This document shows positions 45,862 to 56,317 of a stretch of 64,000 nt of DNA, in pieces. The notes under the pieces were generated by a model. It saw only the letters and a list, made by a program, of their open reading frames with translations. It did not search any database and was not told the origin of the DNA. Source of the DNA: Phanerodontia chrysosporium (Eukaryota; Basidiomycota; Agaricomycetes; Polyporales; Phanerochaetaceae); NCBI GenBank assembly GCA_001910725.1, contig MJGA01000007.1:558001-622000 (forward strand), written 5' to 3'. Within the stretch, counting starts at the first letter, position 1, and the number at the start of each line of letters is the position of its first letter. A program made the translations under genes and the position numbers.

Positions 45862-46732
45862 TTACATGTACAAAGCTTCAATGTTCCCTGCTTCCCGCTT
45901 GTCGTCCCAGAGCTTCTCCAGTGGTGCATCAATGCCCTTTACGAGATCCTTGACCGAGTCCCAGATAACATCGCGGACAGCCTCCTCGGATTCGTCCGCA
46001 TCCACGATCTCCCAGCGTCCCCCGCCGGCCTCAACCTGATCGCCGATGCGCACGAACACGTCGCGCACGCGGCGCTGGACGTCCTCCTTCTCGTAGCGCT
46101 CCTCGCCGTACCCGCCGCGCGCCTTTGCAGCCGCGGGCGAGACGTCGAGGAAGAGGGTTATGTCCGGCGCGGGCAAGCCGGCGTCGGGTGTGCGGCACCA
46201 GTCGTAGTCGAGTAGGGGTAGCTTTGCGAGCCCGGGCGCACTTTGCTTGCGCTGAAGGCGAGTCCGGAGAATGCGTACCGGTCGCAGATGATGGTCTCGC
46301 CTGAGCGGAGCGTCTCCTCGATAGATGACCTGTTGAGTAATAGCGTGTCAAAGGATGATACAGGAATCAAGAGCTTCGGAGCGTACGCAAGCTCCCAGCG
46401 GTTCGCAGAGAAGAGCAGATGGATCGCGCGGTCGTCCAGCTCATTCTCGGAGCGCAGGTACGCGTCAATCATCTTTCCAATGGGCGTCGTCCGGTCTTTA
46501 TGGCGACAGTGACATTTGGGAGCAGAGTAGCAGCATTGACGAGGCGTGATCAAGGGCACAGGCGTGAGGACGACGTCTCGAGGAGGGGGCCGGGAAGGTG
46601 CTGACCAGGAAACTTGATGAGCTTCGCCGAGACCTGCGCGTCCTGCAGCCGGCGGAGCAGCATCGCCGCCTGTGTACTCTTGCCAGACCTGTCGAGTCCT
46701 TCGATGACGATGAAAGCACCGCGTTTTGGCAT
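45862..46732 (-). CDS. CDC8: thymidylate (dTMP) kinase
   Basis: Exons 46732-46606, 46495-46387 and 46329-45862 on the minus strand, about 234 residues. The start MPKRGAFIVIEGLDRSGKS contains the P-loop. Then KLIKFPDRTTPIGKMIDAYL, LLFSANRWEL, the DRY motif in IICDRYAFSGLAFSASK, LLDYDWCRTPDAGLPAPD, FLDVSPAAAKARGGYGEERYE. It phosphorylates dTMP to dTDP for DNA synthesis and is essential in yeast. Exon 3 contains one frame break near 46240, between AFSASK and APGLAKLPLLDYDW. No intron of reasonable size can explain it. Because the enzyme is essential and this appears to be the only copy here, a missing base in the assembly is the favoured reading. Confidence 0.92.
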
Positions 46733-47604
46733 GGTGAGTCTCTGGAAAGTGCAGATGGTAGTAGTGGTCGAGGGCAGACACGCGTTCTCGATGAAGCGCG
46801 CTTACGCGCCGCGCCATCTCTCGTGCACTGTCACATCACCATCATCAGCAAAAAAATGGGTCGCAGATCTGGTACGGTAGGGCTGGCAAGGCGGCGCCAG
46901 TCAGACTAGCGCTGACCTGCAATGGCAAAGGCGCGCCAGTCTGGTATCGCCTGGTATTGCTTGGCCATGGCTTGTCATCCTGATGCTGCGTGGCATGAAA
47001 TTTCCTGGTAAGGTCATGGATGGGAATTTAATATCTGTATGAGTTTTTATGAGCAGTAATCGACAGTTCACCGTCGTCTTACTTCCTAAGCGCACATGGG
47101 CCAGCTCCTCACTTTGGCACCGTGTCCGGGGCACGCTCAATCGTTCGGGCACTACTTACATTGTGAAACGGGGTTCGCAAAGGCAGCTTAAAACGTCTCA
47201 TGGTTCTGTGGCATGCGCAGCGCAGCCTCCGCAATCGCATATATCAGTGGCATGTGCCACATGCGGAGCCTGACACAGCAGGCCCCTCGTCGGCCTCACT
47301 GACATCTACATAGCATGTATCTGCATACCTCTACAATGTGACAAACACACCTTACTTAAGTGTATCGGGTGGTCAACGATCTCGCCCAAGCAAAGGTTTG
47401 CGGCTGGTTCTGCCCGTGTTACTTGCTCGAGATGCTAGTGCGCAGCAGAAAAGCCAACGCTTACAACCTGACGGCTTACCCGGTCACATGGTGACTTACT
47501 TGTGACCTTTTTTGCTTACCAGGACTTCAAAACCTGTGACAGACGCGTCATGCCCAAGACGGAAGGAATACATGACGTCGAAGAGAAGCAAAGTCCATCT
47601 CCAA
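46733..47604. other. intergenic, no recognised gene
   Basis: Promoter side of thymidylate kinase, then DNA with repeated CTGGCA/GCCAGT-like words around 46880-46990. No supported frame. Confidence 0.4.
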
Positions 47605-47613
47605 CGCATATAA
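47605..47613 (+). promoter_or_regulatory. TATA-like box upstream of the P450 relic
   Basis: GCATATAAATCC lies about 100 bp upstream of an ATG at 47707. It may be the surviving promoter of the P450-related gene. Confidence 0.35.
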
Positions 47614-48064
47614 ATCCTCTGTTCCCTCTGCCGTGCTCTCTCCCTCATACCACCACGATCCTCACTCCTACATTGCCCCTGCCTTGTCAAGCCGCCTCGC
47701 CATCACATGCGAAACACCGAAATCGAGCTTCAGGATAAACATTGTGCCCAACGAGGAAGGCCTTGTTCTCTGTTGCGCGGGCTGGTGCGGGTGACAGCGC
47801 ATTTATGGGGCAATTCTGAGGTACGCCGTCAGATTCCTATTGTCGTTTGCTCTGCTAACAGGGTTCTCTTGACTTCGTTCTGCAGAGTTACGGTGCGCGT
47901 GTATGAAGTACATCAATTCCACGCATATAAGCACCCGCCCTGCACACGCTCGCAACCGTTGCACACACTGCGAGAACAACGGATACACGATGCCCTGCGG
48001 TGCGGCTCGCTGAGCGCGTTATCTCCCGCCAGACTGCCGCGACCGCTGACCAGAAGGCCTCGTC

Positions 48065-48907
48065 AGGTCGCCGCCTTCATCGGGAGCAACACTAATTTCT
48101 ATGTCGCAGATGCGGACGTCATCAAGGTTCAATCCCCCCTCCCCACTGCATACTCCCGCTGATCTTCAAGACAGGAAATTACGACACATCGTTCGCGCTT
48201 TCCAAAACCGATAGAACAGTACAAGGTCCTCACCTTCTTCGGCGGCAACATCGTCGCGAGCGAGGGCGAGCACTGGAAGCGCTACCGCAAGATCGCCGCG
48301 CCCACTTTCTCTGAGGTACGCCCTTGTGCCGTCCCCAGTCGACCCTGCATTTCTGAGCGGCCCTGCGCGCAGCGGAACAACAAGCCCGTGTGGGACGAGA
48401 CGCGCCTCACTATGCAAGACCTCTTCACTAACGTCTGGGGCAGGCACGCCAAGATCCACGTCGACCACGCCGTCGACATCACCCTCCCGGTGCGCGCGCC
48501 TGCACCTGTTTCCTGACCGTGTGCTCACTCGCGCCCATCCCTCCCCCCGGACATTGTGCGACGTAATCTTGCGCCTCTTCGTGATTGCGCCCGCGACATG
48601 CACCCCTGGATCGCCCCGCATGGGCACACGCCTTGGCCGCGCAGATTGCCCTGTTCGTCATGTCGGCGTCGCAGGCTTCGGGCGGTGCATCCCGTGGCAG
48701 GACGAGGACGTTGTGCCTGCCGGGCACACGATGACCTTCAAGGTGCGCGCCCCACTCCCCGTCCACGCCCTCCCCATCTTTCCCATCTTTCCCACGCTGA
48801 TGGCATGCTGTCACGCACGCAGACCGCGCTACACACAGTGTCCGAGAACGTCTTCACGCGGCTGCTGATCCTGGACCATGCGCAGACTTCCGATAGCGAG
48901 CAAAGGT
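48065..48907 (+). pseudogene. truncated cytochrome P450 fragment
   Basis: Spliced pieces on the plus strand read FYVADADVIK, EITTHRSRFPKPIEQYKVL, TFFGGNIVASEGEHWKRYR, KIAAPTFSE, NNKPVWDETRLTMQDLF, VDHAVDITLPIALFVM, then in a shifted frame VGVAGFGRCIPWQDEDVVP, AGHTMTFK and ALHTVSENVFTRLLI. This matches the region around the B-C helices up to about helix F/G of basidiomycete P450s. The I-helix, ExxR and heme-binding Cys are absent, and sequence after 48907 is unrelated. A frame break lies near 48660. Upstream exons from 47707 cannot be matched with confidence. It cannot make an active enzyme. Confidence 0.75.
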
Positions 48908-49858
48908 GAGAATATTTGGCAGACGGTGGTCGACATTTATCTGTTACTCATCTGACCTGCTGTGCTATACAGGATACACCGGGATGCAGGATTGTGTGCA
49001 CGTACGTGATCAGCTCCCTGCTTTCTGACCCTTTGTACTGATGTCCACTTGCAGGCGCAGCAGTCTTTTCCTTTGACAGGTTTGTCGCTGCTTCCTATAC
49101 GCTGCTCACTTTCAGCGAACCCCTCTCGTTGGCGCCTAGCGTATAGCATCTGTCCAATACGATCAGCGTCATGTATGGCTAGCATGCGGGCGACACAAGT
49201 ATGTGGTACGGCCAGCCATCTGTCACCCACCCATTTGTGTACTGTATCACTGTATACTTATGAATAAATCGATTTTATTATCTAAAATATATGGGATGAG
49301 CCCGAGTAGCAGCCGAACGAACCCAAAAGTGCGCCCGGAACTGCCACTGCTTGCCAGGCATTACCAGCCCTGGCCATGCCTGATCTAGCTTACCATGATG
49401 GCGAGCCTGGTCTACGGTGTCAGACTGATGGGCATGGTCACGCTTATCGATCGCATGTCTGAGCTGGCAACTACAATCCCAGCCTGAAAGCGCTGACCTG
49501 CTCTGGTAGCCTGGTCATCGCTGGCCTAGCTAGATCTAGCGGTCTTTTTTTTGCTGATGATCCTGCAGAACGCAGCTCACGACTGACGAGCCTCTGAGAG
49601 CATCAAAATACATCTTTTGTGGGTACTATTTTCACGAAAATAGCACGGCATCGGGCCCTTTAATAGGTGGACGATGAGTAAGTAAACCTAGATTAGCGAT
49701 CTTCTGCATGCTTGCGCTTACTTCCGAACCTCAAGGCTGTCCTCCCTCATGCCTCGTGCTGAGGACTGAGATGGGCGCCCTCAAACGGCCTGTCCAAGCG
49801 TCGTGTCAACCCTCGTGCTTGACCGCCGTGCGCACGCCACAACGGCGTCGGCCTCCGC
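48908..49858. other. intergenic with a small perfect palindrome
   Basis: No supported gene. It contains CTATTTTC-AC-GAAAATAG (49626-49643), an 8-bp inverted repeat with a 2-nt spacer, about 220 bp upstream of the MYND gene. Confidence 0.4.
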
Positions 49859-51691
49859 ATGAATCCGACTAGCGAAAAGCAGCAGATGGTGGCTTTGCTA
49901 GCCCTCCGCGTCATGGACAACCACAGAGAGTCCCGCGATGCCATTGTCGTGGACCAAACCCTGCATGCCCTCCACGGTGGCAAGTTCTTCGAAGCGGATC
50001 TTATAGAGCTGGCAACGTCGCACTTTGTCCAAGTGATGGTCGAGATCATGCTCGACAAATATCTGTGTGGATACAAGGCAAACGAACTCACTTCCTTGGA
50101 CAGAAATACGAACAAGTTCCATCGCGTTACAGTGAGTTCCTCCCTCTGTATGAAAGCTGCCGTCTGAACATGCACGCAATCCTCAAGTCCTATCTCACCT
50201 CGAGTGTGTATCTCGCGCACAGCGTTGTTGACGCATCCGTGCGTGCAATAAAGGAAAAGGTTGTGAAGGCTTCTACCAGGCCTACCGTACAGGCAAACAT
50301 AGACTTTGTTATGAAGAAGATGCCGCGCGTTTGGCAGGCGATCTGGAATATCAAGACACCGTTCATCGACCAGATGGCCCTACGAGTCCCCGACCTGCAT
50401 AATCACCTCGTGTACCTTGGCGTAAGACATATCAATGCCGGAGAATTCAGGTAACAGAACTTTCCGCCCCCATGTACATGCCCTTATACCATTGTAGACC
50501 CGGTACCTTAGTCCGTGAACCCGGACAACTCGGGAACGTCATGTTTGCCGTATGGGTCTACGCGGACTCTGTAGACGTCCGCTCCAAGGCGAGGATCGCC
50601 GCATGGACAGTGTACGATACCACAAATAGCGAGAACCAGGCCAATGCGATGGTAGCAGTACGAAGGGGAGCAGCGACATCCGCGTCCGGCGGAATCCCAA
50701 GTGACCATATCGCCGCCGCGTTCCTGCGGGATCTGAAGAGCAAAGATTGTGCTGATAGCATTCTCAGCGAGACCCTGAACGCGATGAACCACTATGTCTC
50801 TCCTGGACCGTACATGCTCATCAAGGAACGTCCAGAATACTCGCACGCGCTCTTGGTGCACCTCCTAGCCAACTGTAGGAGGGACATCTGCAAAGCGGAC
50901 CAATCGCAGCTTCCAAAGTTACGCTCAAACATCTCGGCCCTTGCGTTGTATTTAGTGTGAGTGAGTTCATACAACGTTCCGCGACTGGCTCATCTCCATT
51001 TGCGCAAGTTGCGTCGTTCCATACCACAACAAAAATATAGCCCGTTTACCCAAATCGTTTGCATACGGAACAATACCTATCTTGTGCGATTACATTGTCC
51101 ACATGGTGCAGACAGATTTGAGAAGTTGTGCGTGCCCGCTCGCTATACGTGGTTTCTGGTAGTGCTGACCTAACTCTATCAGATGATCCCATGTGCGGCT
51201 CCCTGTCCGGGATCCTCAAGGAGTGCTGCGATCTCCTACGATCTCGTGCTAGGCTCTCGACTGTGTCTACTACTGCTCGTAAGAAACGAGAGATGCTACG
51301 ACACATCAGCAGGACGTCCCAACGGGCCGCCGCACAAGCCATCCGTACCCAGCCAATACACCACTCGGAATGGCAGATTGTGCTGAGATACTTGGACACT
51401 CTGGGGAAGTACCTCAAAGAGGATGACGTCGGGGCAGAGGACCTGAACGTCAGCCCTTGGTCCCCGCTCAAGCGATGCCGTCGGCCGGACTGCCTCTGCA
51501 GTGTTCATAAGCCAAAGCACGCCCTGCGGATATGCCATGGCTGCTGGAGCGTAGCGTACTGCAACGAAGTTTGTCAAGCGAAGTGAGCACTCGTCATCTG
51601 CCCCGTGTGTGAATCCTACTGACTAGCCTACAGGGACTGGCCGGCGCACGCGACCTGGTGTCGGCAGATACGCCTTGGGGGGTCCGGCTGA
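49859..51691 (+). CDS. MYND zinc-finger protein, right-arm copy A
   Basis: Start MNPTSEKQQMVALLALRV. The helical N-terminal region includes FFEADLIELATSHFVQVMVE, IMLDKYLCGYKANEL, PRVWQAIWNIKTPFIDQ and QLGNVMFAVWVYADS, clearly related to the gene at 18843-20672. The MYND finger near the end reads CRRPDCLCSVHKPKHALR, ICHGCWSVAYCNEVCQAK and, after one more intron, DWPAHATWC, so all zinc ligands are present. It ends at TGA 51691. Several short introns are needed (near 50130, 50450, 51125 and 51585) and some borders are uncertain. It is transcribed toward the AsaB-like gene at 52077-53035, whereas in the left arm the equivalent MYND gene runs in the same direction as its AsaB neighbour. Function unknown. 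Confidence 0.7.
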
Positions 51692-52076
51692 CGCGGCTTC
51701 GCTCGTACAATGATTTCGATAAGCTCAGCGTCCCCTTGAGTCATGAGTACCAGATGTCAACTTGCTCTACAACACGTTCGACGTGGCGGATTGTATCTTC
51801 ATCGTTATGTTTAAGCCTGTTGTATTCTAATTATCTGTGTAACATTCTCCAACGCTCTGGCGAGCTTCCCTGTTAATCCCACCCAAATTGTAATATCACA
51901 TAGCTTGAGCCTCGAGAGGCTGGGATGTTGAGTTTCTATACGCGGATGCGCGTCTACGACTGACATCTCTTAGGCAATCCTCCGCGTACACGCGTTCTCA
52001 AGCACATCCAGCATTCAATACATCGCGGTCGATACTCCTTGGCTAGCTCAATGACTAGAGTGCTACGGAGCAGCCT

Positions 52077-53035
52077 CTATTCCGCATCGAACACCAGGCA
52101 GCGAACCTCGATGCTTTCACGGTGAGGAGCTTCCGGAGGGCTCGTCTTGTCGACAAAGCCCGTGTGCGGAGTGAATCTGCCGCCGCTCGGGTCCGAGTCG
52201 TAGCACTTGATCAGCGCGACCTCGTCCGGTGTCTGGTCGGAGAGGTAGTACCACTTGTGGTTCGGGTTGTAGCGCACCCCCAAATACCTGTGCAGGGAGC
52301 CATTGATAAGTGGACGAGTGAGTTGGTAAGGCCTTTGAAGTACACACCTGCGGGGCGGTTATCGTGGAAGATGAAGCGGATGGTCACAAGGTCGCGTTCT
52401 TGGTCGACGGAGCGATAGTCCGCAAGCGCAAGCGGCTCGTGCGCCACGGGATTTCCGATGGGCCGCCAGACGTTGATGATGCGGACACGCTCCTTCAAAA
52501 GGCGTTCGGCATCGTCACCCATGTGGCGATGCACGCGAGCCACGCCCGCGTCGTAGGTCTGGTCAATGTGGACGCCGTTCTACACGCATTTAAGTACTCG
52601 CACAAGCTACGAGATGCCAGTACTCACAGAGGCTGTCCGGATTTGTTTGCCTGGCGGAGCAACATAGCTCTCACGACGGCGGACGGTGTGGTCGAAGATG
52701 AAGACGCGCTTCGCGCCAGTCTCCCTCTTGAGCAACTCCTCTATCTCCTTATGGTACACATCCTTGATCTTCTCGTCGTCCTCGAAGTCCTTCTCCTCGC
52801 TCACGCTGTGGACATACTGGAAGCCCGATGTGTCGAGGGAGATGTCGTACTCCTTCTCCTTGCCACGCACGTCGCGGATAATGACGTCGTGCGGCTCGCG
52901 GCCGATGTTGTCTCGTTTCTTCCCTGCAGGTGGTTCCTCGATGTAGACGTGTGGTGGCTCGTCCGAAGTTGGGTCAGGGGCGTAGTAGTTCAGGGTGGTA
53001 GGTACGTCCCGAGGAGCAAGGGTGGTAACTGTCAT
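52077..53035 (-). CDS. AsaB/CmcJ/GA4-desaturase-like oxidoreductase, right copy
   Basis: Intact minus-strand gene: 53035-52628, 52579-52344, 52287-52077, 284 residues. The start MTVTTLAPRDVPTTLNYYAP closely matches the left copy (MTVAVLAPHDVPTTLNYYTP); exon 1 has the same length (408 nt) in both. Conserved elements are RVFIFDHTVRR, HIDQTYDAGVARVHRH, IINVWRP, RYNPNHKWYYLSDQTPDE, LIKCYDS and PHTGFVD. The second intron uses a donor four bases further downstream than in the left copy, which keeps the frame as AGVYLGVRYN. Both copies being intact despite clear divergence suggests selection on each. Substrate unknown. Confidence 0.9.
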
Positions 53036-53114
53036 GATGGTGAAGACGCGCGAATACGACCAGTGTGTTTGGCAATGAGGTGAGCTCTGCGAACACAGCA
53101 GGTCCAAGAAGCTC

Positions 53115-53123
53115 TCATTTATA
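53115..53123 (-). promoter_or_regulatory. TATA box of right AsaB-like gene
   Basis: The minus strand reads CGTATATAAATG about 80 bp upstream of the ATG at 53035, matching the promoter layout of the left copy. Confidence 0.6.
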
Positions 53124-53159
53124 TACGAACGCTCTTCCGACGCTCCGCTGCGAAATCAG

Positions 53160-55417
53160 TCAGCAAGTTGCTCCGTAAGCCATTGTGATGGAACTCTGCA
53201 GACCTCGGCTCGGGGAAGTATCCCGCCAGTATGTCAATGTAATGCTCATCCGGATAGCACAATCCTGAAGAGCGATGAGGCAAACGCCAACCACGGTTTG
53301 ACCCTGAGGCGCTGAAGCTCGACACAAAGCGCTGACGCTGTACCCGACCTCAGCAGCAAACGGAGGCCACTCGTCCAACAACTTCTCAACAAGACTTGAA
53401 ATGCAATAGAGTTCAAAGTGGTTGTTAGAGGAGCTGACTGAAGATTGCGCACCCTGGAAGTACATTGCGCGAGCGTTACACGGAGTCTTCTACCGACGAT
53501 ACGTGTTTGACTTACCAATGTGGTCGTCTAGACCAATTCGCACCCTTTTGGCCAAGGTAGCGAAGCCCTGGTCGCTGAGCACCTCTCTGTGCTAGCCAGT
53601 GCGCTTTCGGCAGCGCTGTGATGTCCGCCTCGTTCCCAATCCCTAGAAATAGAATACAGTGAGACCCGTTGGCGTTCTAGGACTGACAGGCTCACTTACA
53701 TCATCTGACATCTCGACCCGCAGTATGCTATAAGCCAACAACCCTTACACACCCGCAGTCGGTGCGCAGGCTTGTGCACGCTGCACAGACATTCGCGCCA
53801 TCCGCAGCGCTGCAGTAAGGGGAACGGCGACTCCTTCACGTTTTCGGGATACGGGATGAGGTTCTCGACCATCTTCCAAAGCACGGCAAAGACCCTCCAG
53901 TTCGCGTCGTGCGCCAGCACTCTTCTGCGCGTGAGCTCTTCCGTGATCCCCTTCCATGCTTCAAGCGTCTGGCGACGCATGACGGCGGCCTTTGGCCGAT
54001 CATCCTCCTCCAAAGGCAGGAGGCGCTGGATCCAGCAGCTGACAACTTTATTCAATTGGTCTATGCGTGGGTGTAAGTTGGGCTTCGTTGAGATAATAAG
54101 GCGCGAACATACCGCATGCTTCATCGTCTTCTCGGTCGATTTGAAGCATGGCGTAGTGGGAGAGTAACCGACGAATCCACACACATCGTTATTGGACCCA
54201 AGAGGCTCAGAGTTCAATCGCCTAGGGGCACCGTTGATCAGCGATTCGAAAAGAGCATAAAAATGAGCAGATTCCGTACTTGATTACCGAGCAAGCTGTG
54301 AACAGTATTTCTGCCTCAAATTTGTCGTCTTCAGTCCTAGCAGATCTGCCTGCGGCGCAGCGAGGTATATCGGCCAGCGCATATCGACCATGTTATTGGA
54401 GGGTTCGCCTTCTCGTTATGCGCTGTATCCCGGACAATTGCAAACCGAAGAATCTCGAGGAGGTCGGCGTCGACCACAGTCTCGTCTTGCCAGGTCTCGA
54501 ATTAGGGCCAGAGTGATGTATTCATGGCTGGTACGGCCGTGAGCGAAAGCGTGGAAGAACGCGTCATATGGTCCATCGCCAACTACACCTGTGAAGTGCC
54601 GGAGAGAGTTCATTCGTATGGTTCCTACCGCATTATGGACCCAAACGGTGAGCAGCACGTGTGGTATCTTGGAGTTCTTCTCATCAAACACAATTTGTCT
54701 ATATGTCAAGATTGAGCCACAGTCGCAATTGTCATGAAAAAAAGTGTGATATACCTGTGCTTCCTGAGAGCCTTGATTGCAGCTGCACCCAGTGTCTCTA
54801 TATAAGCGTGCATATGGACAAACTCTGGGTCATCTGAGCAGGCAAGTTCACAGGTCAAACATGTATCCTTGACCTCCCAGAGTCTTTCATAGATCGCGGG
54901 GAGCACAGTTTGAAAGATGTCAAGCATCTCGATGTATGCAAAGTCAATAGGACGGTATGTGGCAGCCACTCGGTCGGAATATGCGAAAAGGGTGGCGAAC
55001 GTCCAAATAATGAAGTTCTAGCGCGACCAGTTAGCTCTCTCCAGGAGTCTCTATCGGACAGCATACCGTTATCAATGAGTCACTCTGAATGTTCGGATAT
55101 TCTAGTTGCTGTTTAGTAAAACCGCATAGATATACGCTGGGAACAAACGAGGCTAGGACGGAGAGGAATCCAGATCTCGTGATAATGTCCCAGAGCTTGT
55201 CGTCTGAAGCGAGAAGGACTTGGCAGAGAGCAACCGAAATGCACAACTGCATGTAGCGGTGCATGCCACAAGAGCCATCAAGTGCGTAGAGTTCACGGAG
55301 GATCTGTGCCCATGAAGCGGGAATTTCGGCAAGAGGTTGTAGAGCTTCGGGCGGGTATCCTGGTTCGTCATCCGGAAGTGGCCCGATTTTGCTGAAGATC
55401 TCGTGAACCACATCCAT
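53160..55417 (-). CDS. MYND zinc-finger protein, right-arm copy B
   Basis: Homologue of the decayed gene at 13526-16982. The start MDVVHEIFSKIGPLPDDEPG is aligned with the left copy; another ATG lies three codons upstream. Then LQPLAEIPASWAQILRELYA, YIEMLDIFQTVLPAIYERLW, KNSKIPHVLLTVWVHN, AWKGITEELTRRRVLAHD, and the finger CGWRECLCSVHKPAHRLR, VCKGCWLIAYCGSRCQ, followed after an intron by DWERGGHH. The final Cys of the finger is not in frame (about 53600), so either the protein ends near there or a one-base shift is present. An intron conserved with the left copy (about 53455-53515) indicates that transcription continues into a C-terminal exon (LYCISSLVEKLLDEWPPFAA). Introns are short and several borders are approximate. 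Confidence 0.65.
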
Positions 55418-56317
55418 TGGAGTCAAGTGTTAGACTTGAATTAGCAGATATGACTAGACATAACGCGTCAGTCATGACGAGTAACATAGATAGAGAGAGA
55501 ATTTTATCGCAGGTTTTCAAGCTGTAGACTTACCTGTGGCGGCGGTGGCTAGTTCAATAGCGCTACGAGTATACCCTCGGACTCTTCTTCTAGTTTTACA
55601 GTTGATATGGCGTGAGCACGCAGATTTGGACCCAAGAAATCGAACTCGTCGCAGTGTAATAACGAAGTCTGCAGGGGGAAGTTGAAGTGCTAAGCGCCCG
55701 ACGACGCCACCTCGAGGTCGACAGTGGGCGCTTCGGACACCTTTCTTTTCCTCGACTCGCTCACTTTTCGTCTTTCACCCCGTACGAAAGACAATCATAC
55801 CTTAGATATGTGTTCGCGGACAATGAACAATTCAGTCTCGCCGACATGCTAGTTGAATCATAGGTGATACCGTCATTCGCTCGTCGTGCCACCTTCTCCA
55901 ACATGCGAGCCTAACAACTAGGGCTTCGCGCTGTAGTTGGTTGGGTTGAGCGAAGTAGTCTAATTATGTCTTGCTGCGCTGGTGGCATGTTGAATTGAGG
56001 TACGTTGCCTTACTTTACGATCTCCGCTCGCCTTGACACTCCCGCAGGCTGAATATGAGCTCGTACCTCAAAAAACCAGCATACAGTCTCCATTCCTTCC
56101 TGCATACGGCGCGAACAGAAAGATTCAGCTGTACAGTAGACGGAGAACGTAGGGCTGCTGCTACCTTGCGTTTCACATCGCATTTAGGATGTGTTGTGCA
56201 GGTCGAAATTCTTGAAATGAACGCAAGAAGAGCATGGTCAAGCATGTTCTTGCACGATGGGCCAAAGTCAAAGGAACTCCGACCTCGACAGAAGGTTTAG
56301 CGTGGAACGATCATGCC
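55418..56317. other. intergenic between MYND B and coiled-coil copies
   Basis: Holds the divergent promoters of the MYND gene and the coiled-coil gene. No gene recognised. The duplicated unit begins near 56318. Confidence 0.4.

Noticed and set aside
52364..53083. 239-codon plus-strand frame, and the similar minus-strand one at 17480-18049
   Set aside because: Antisense shadows of the two AsaB-like genes.
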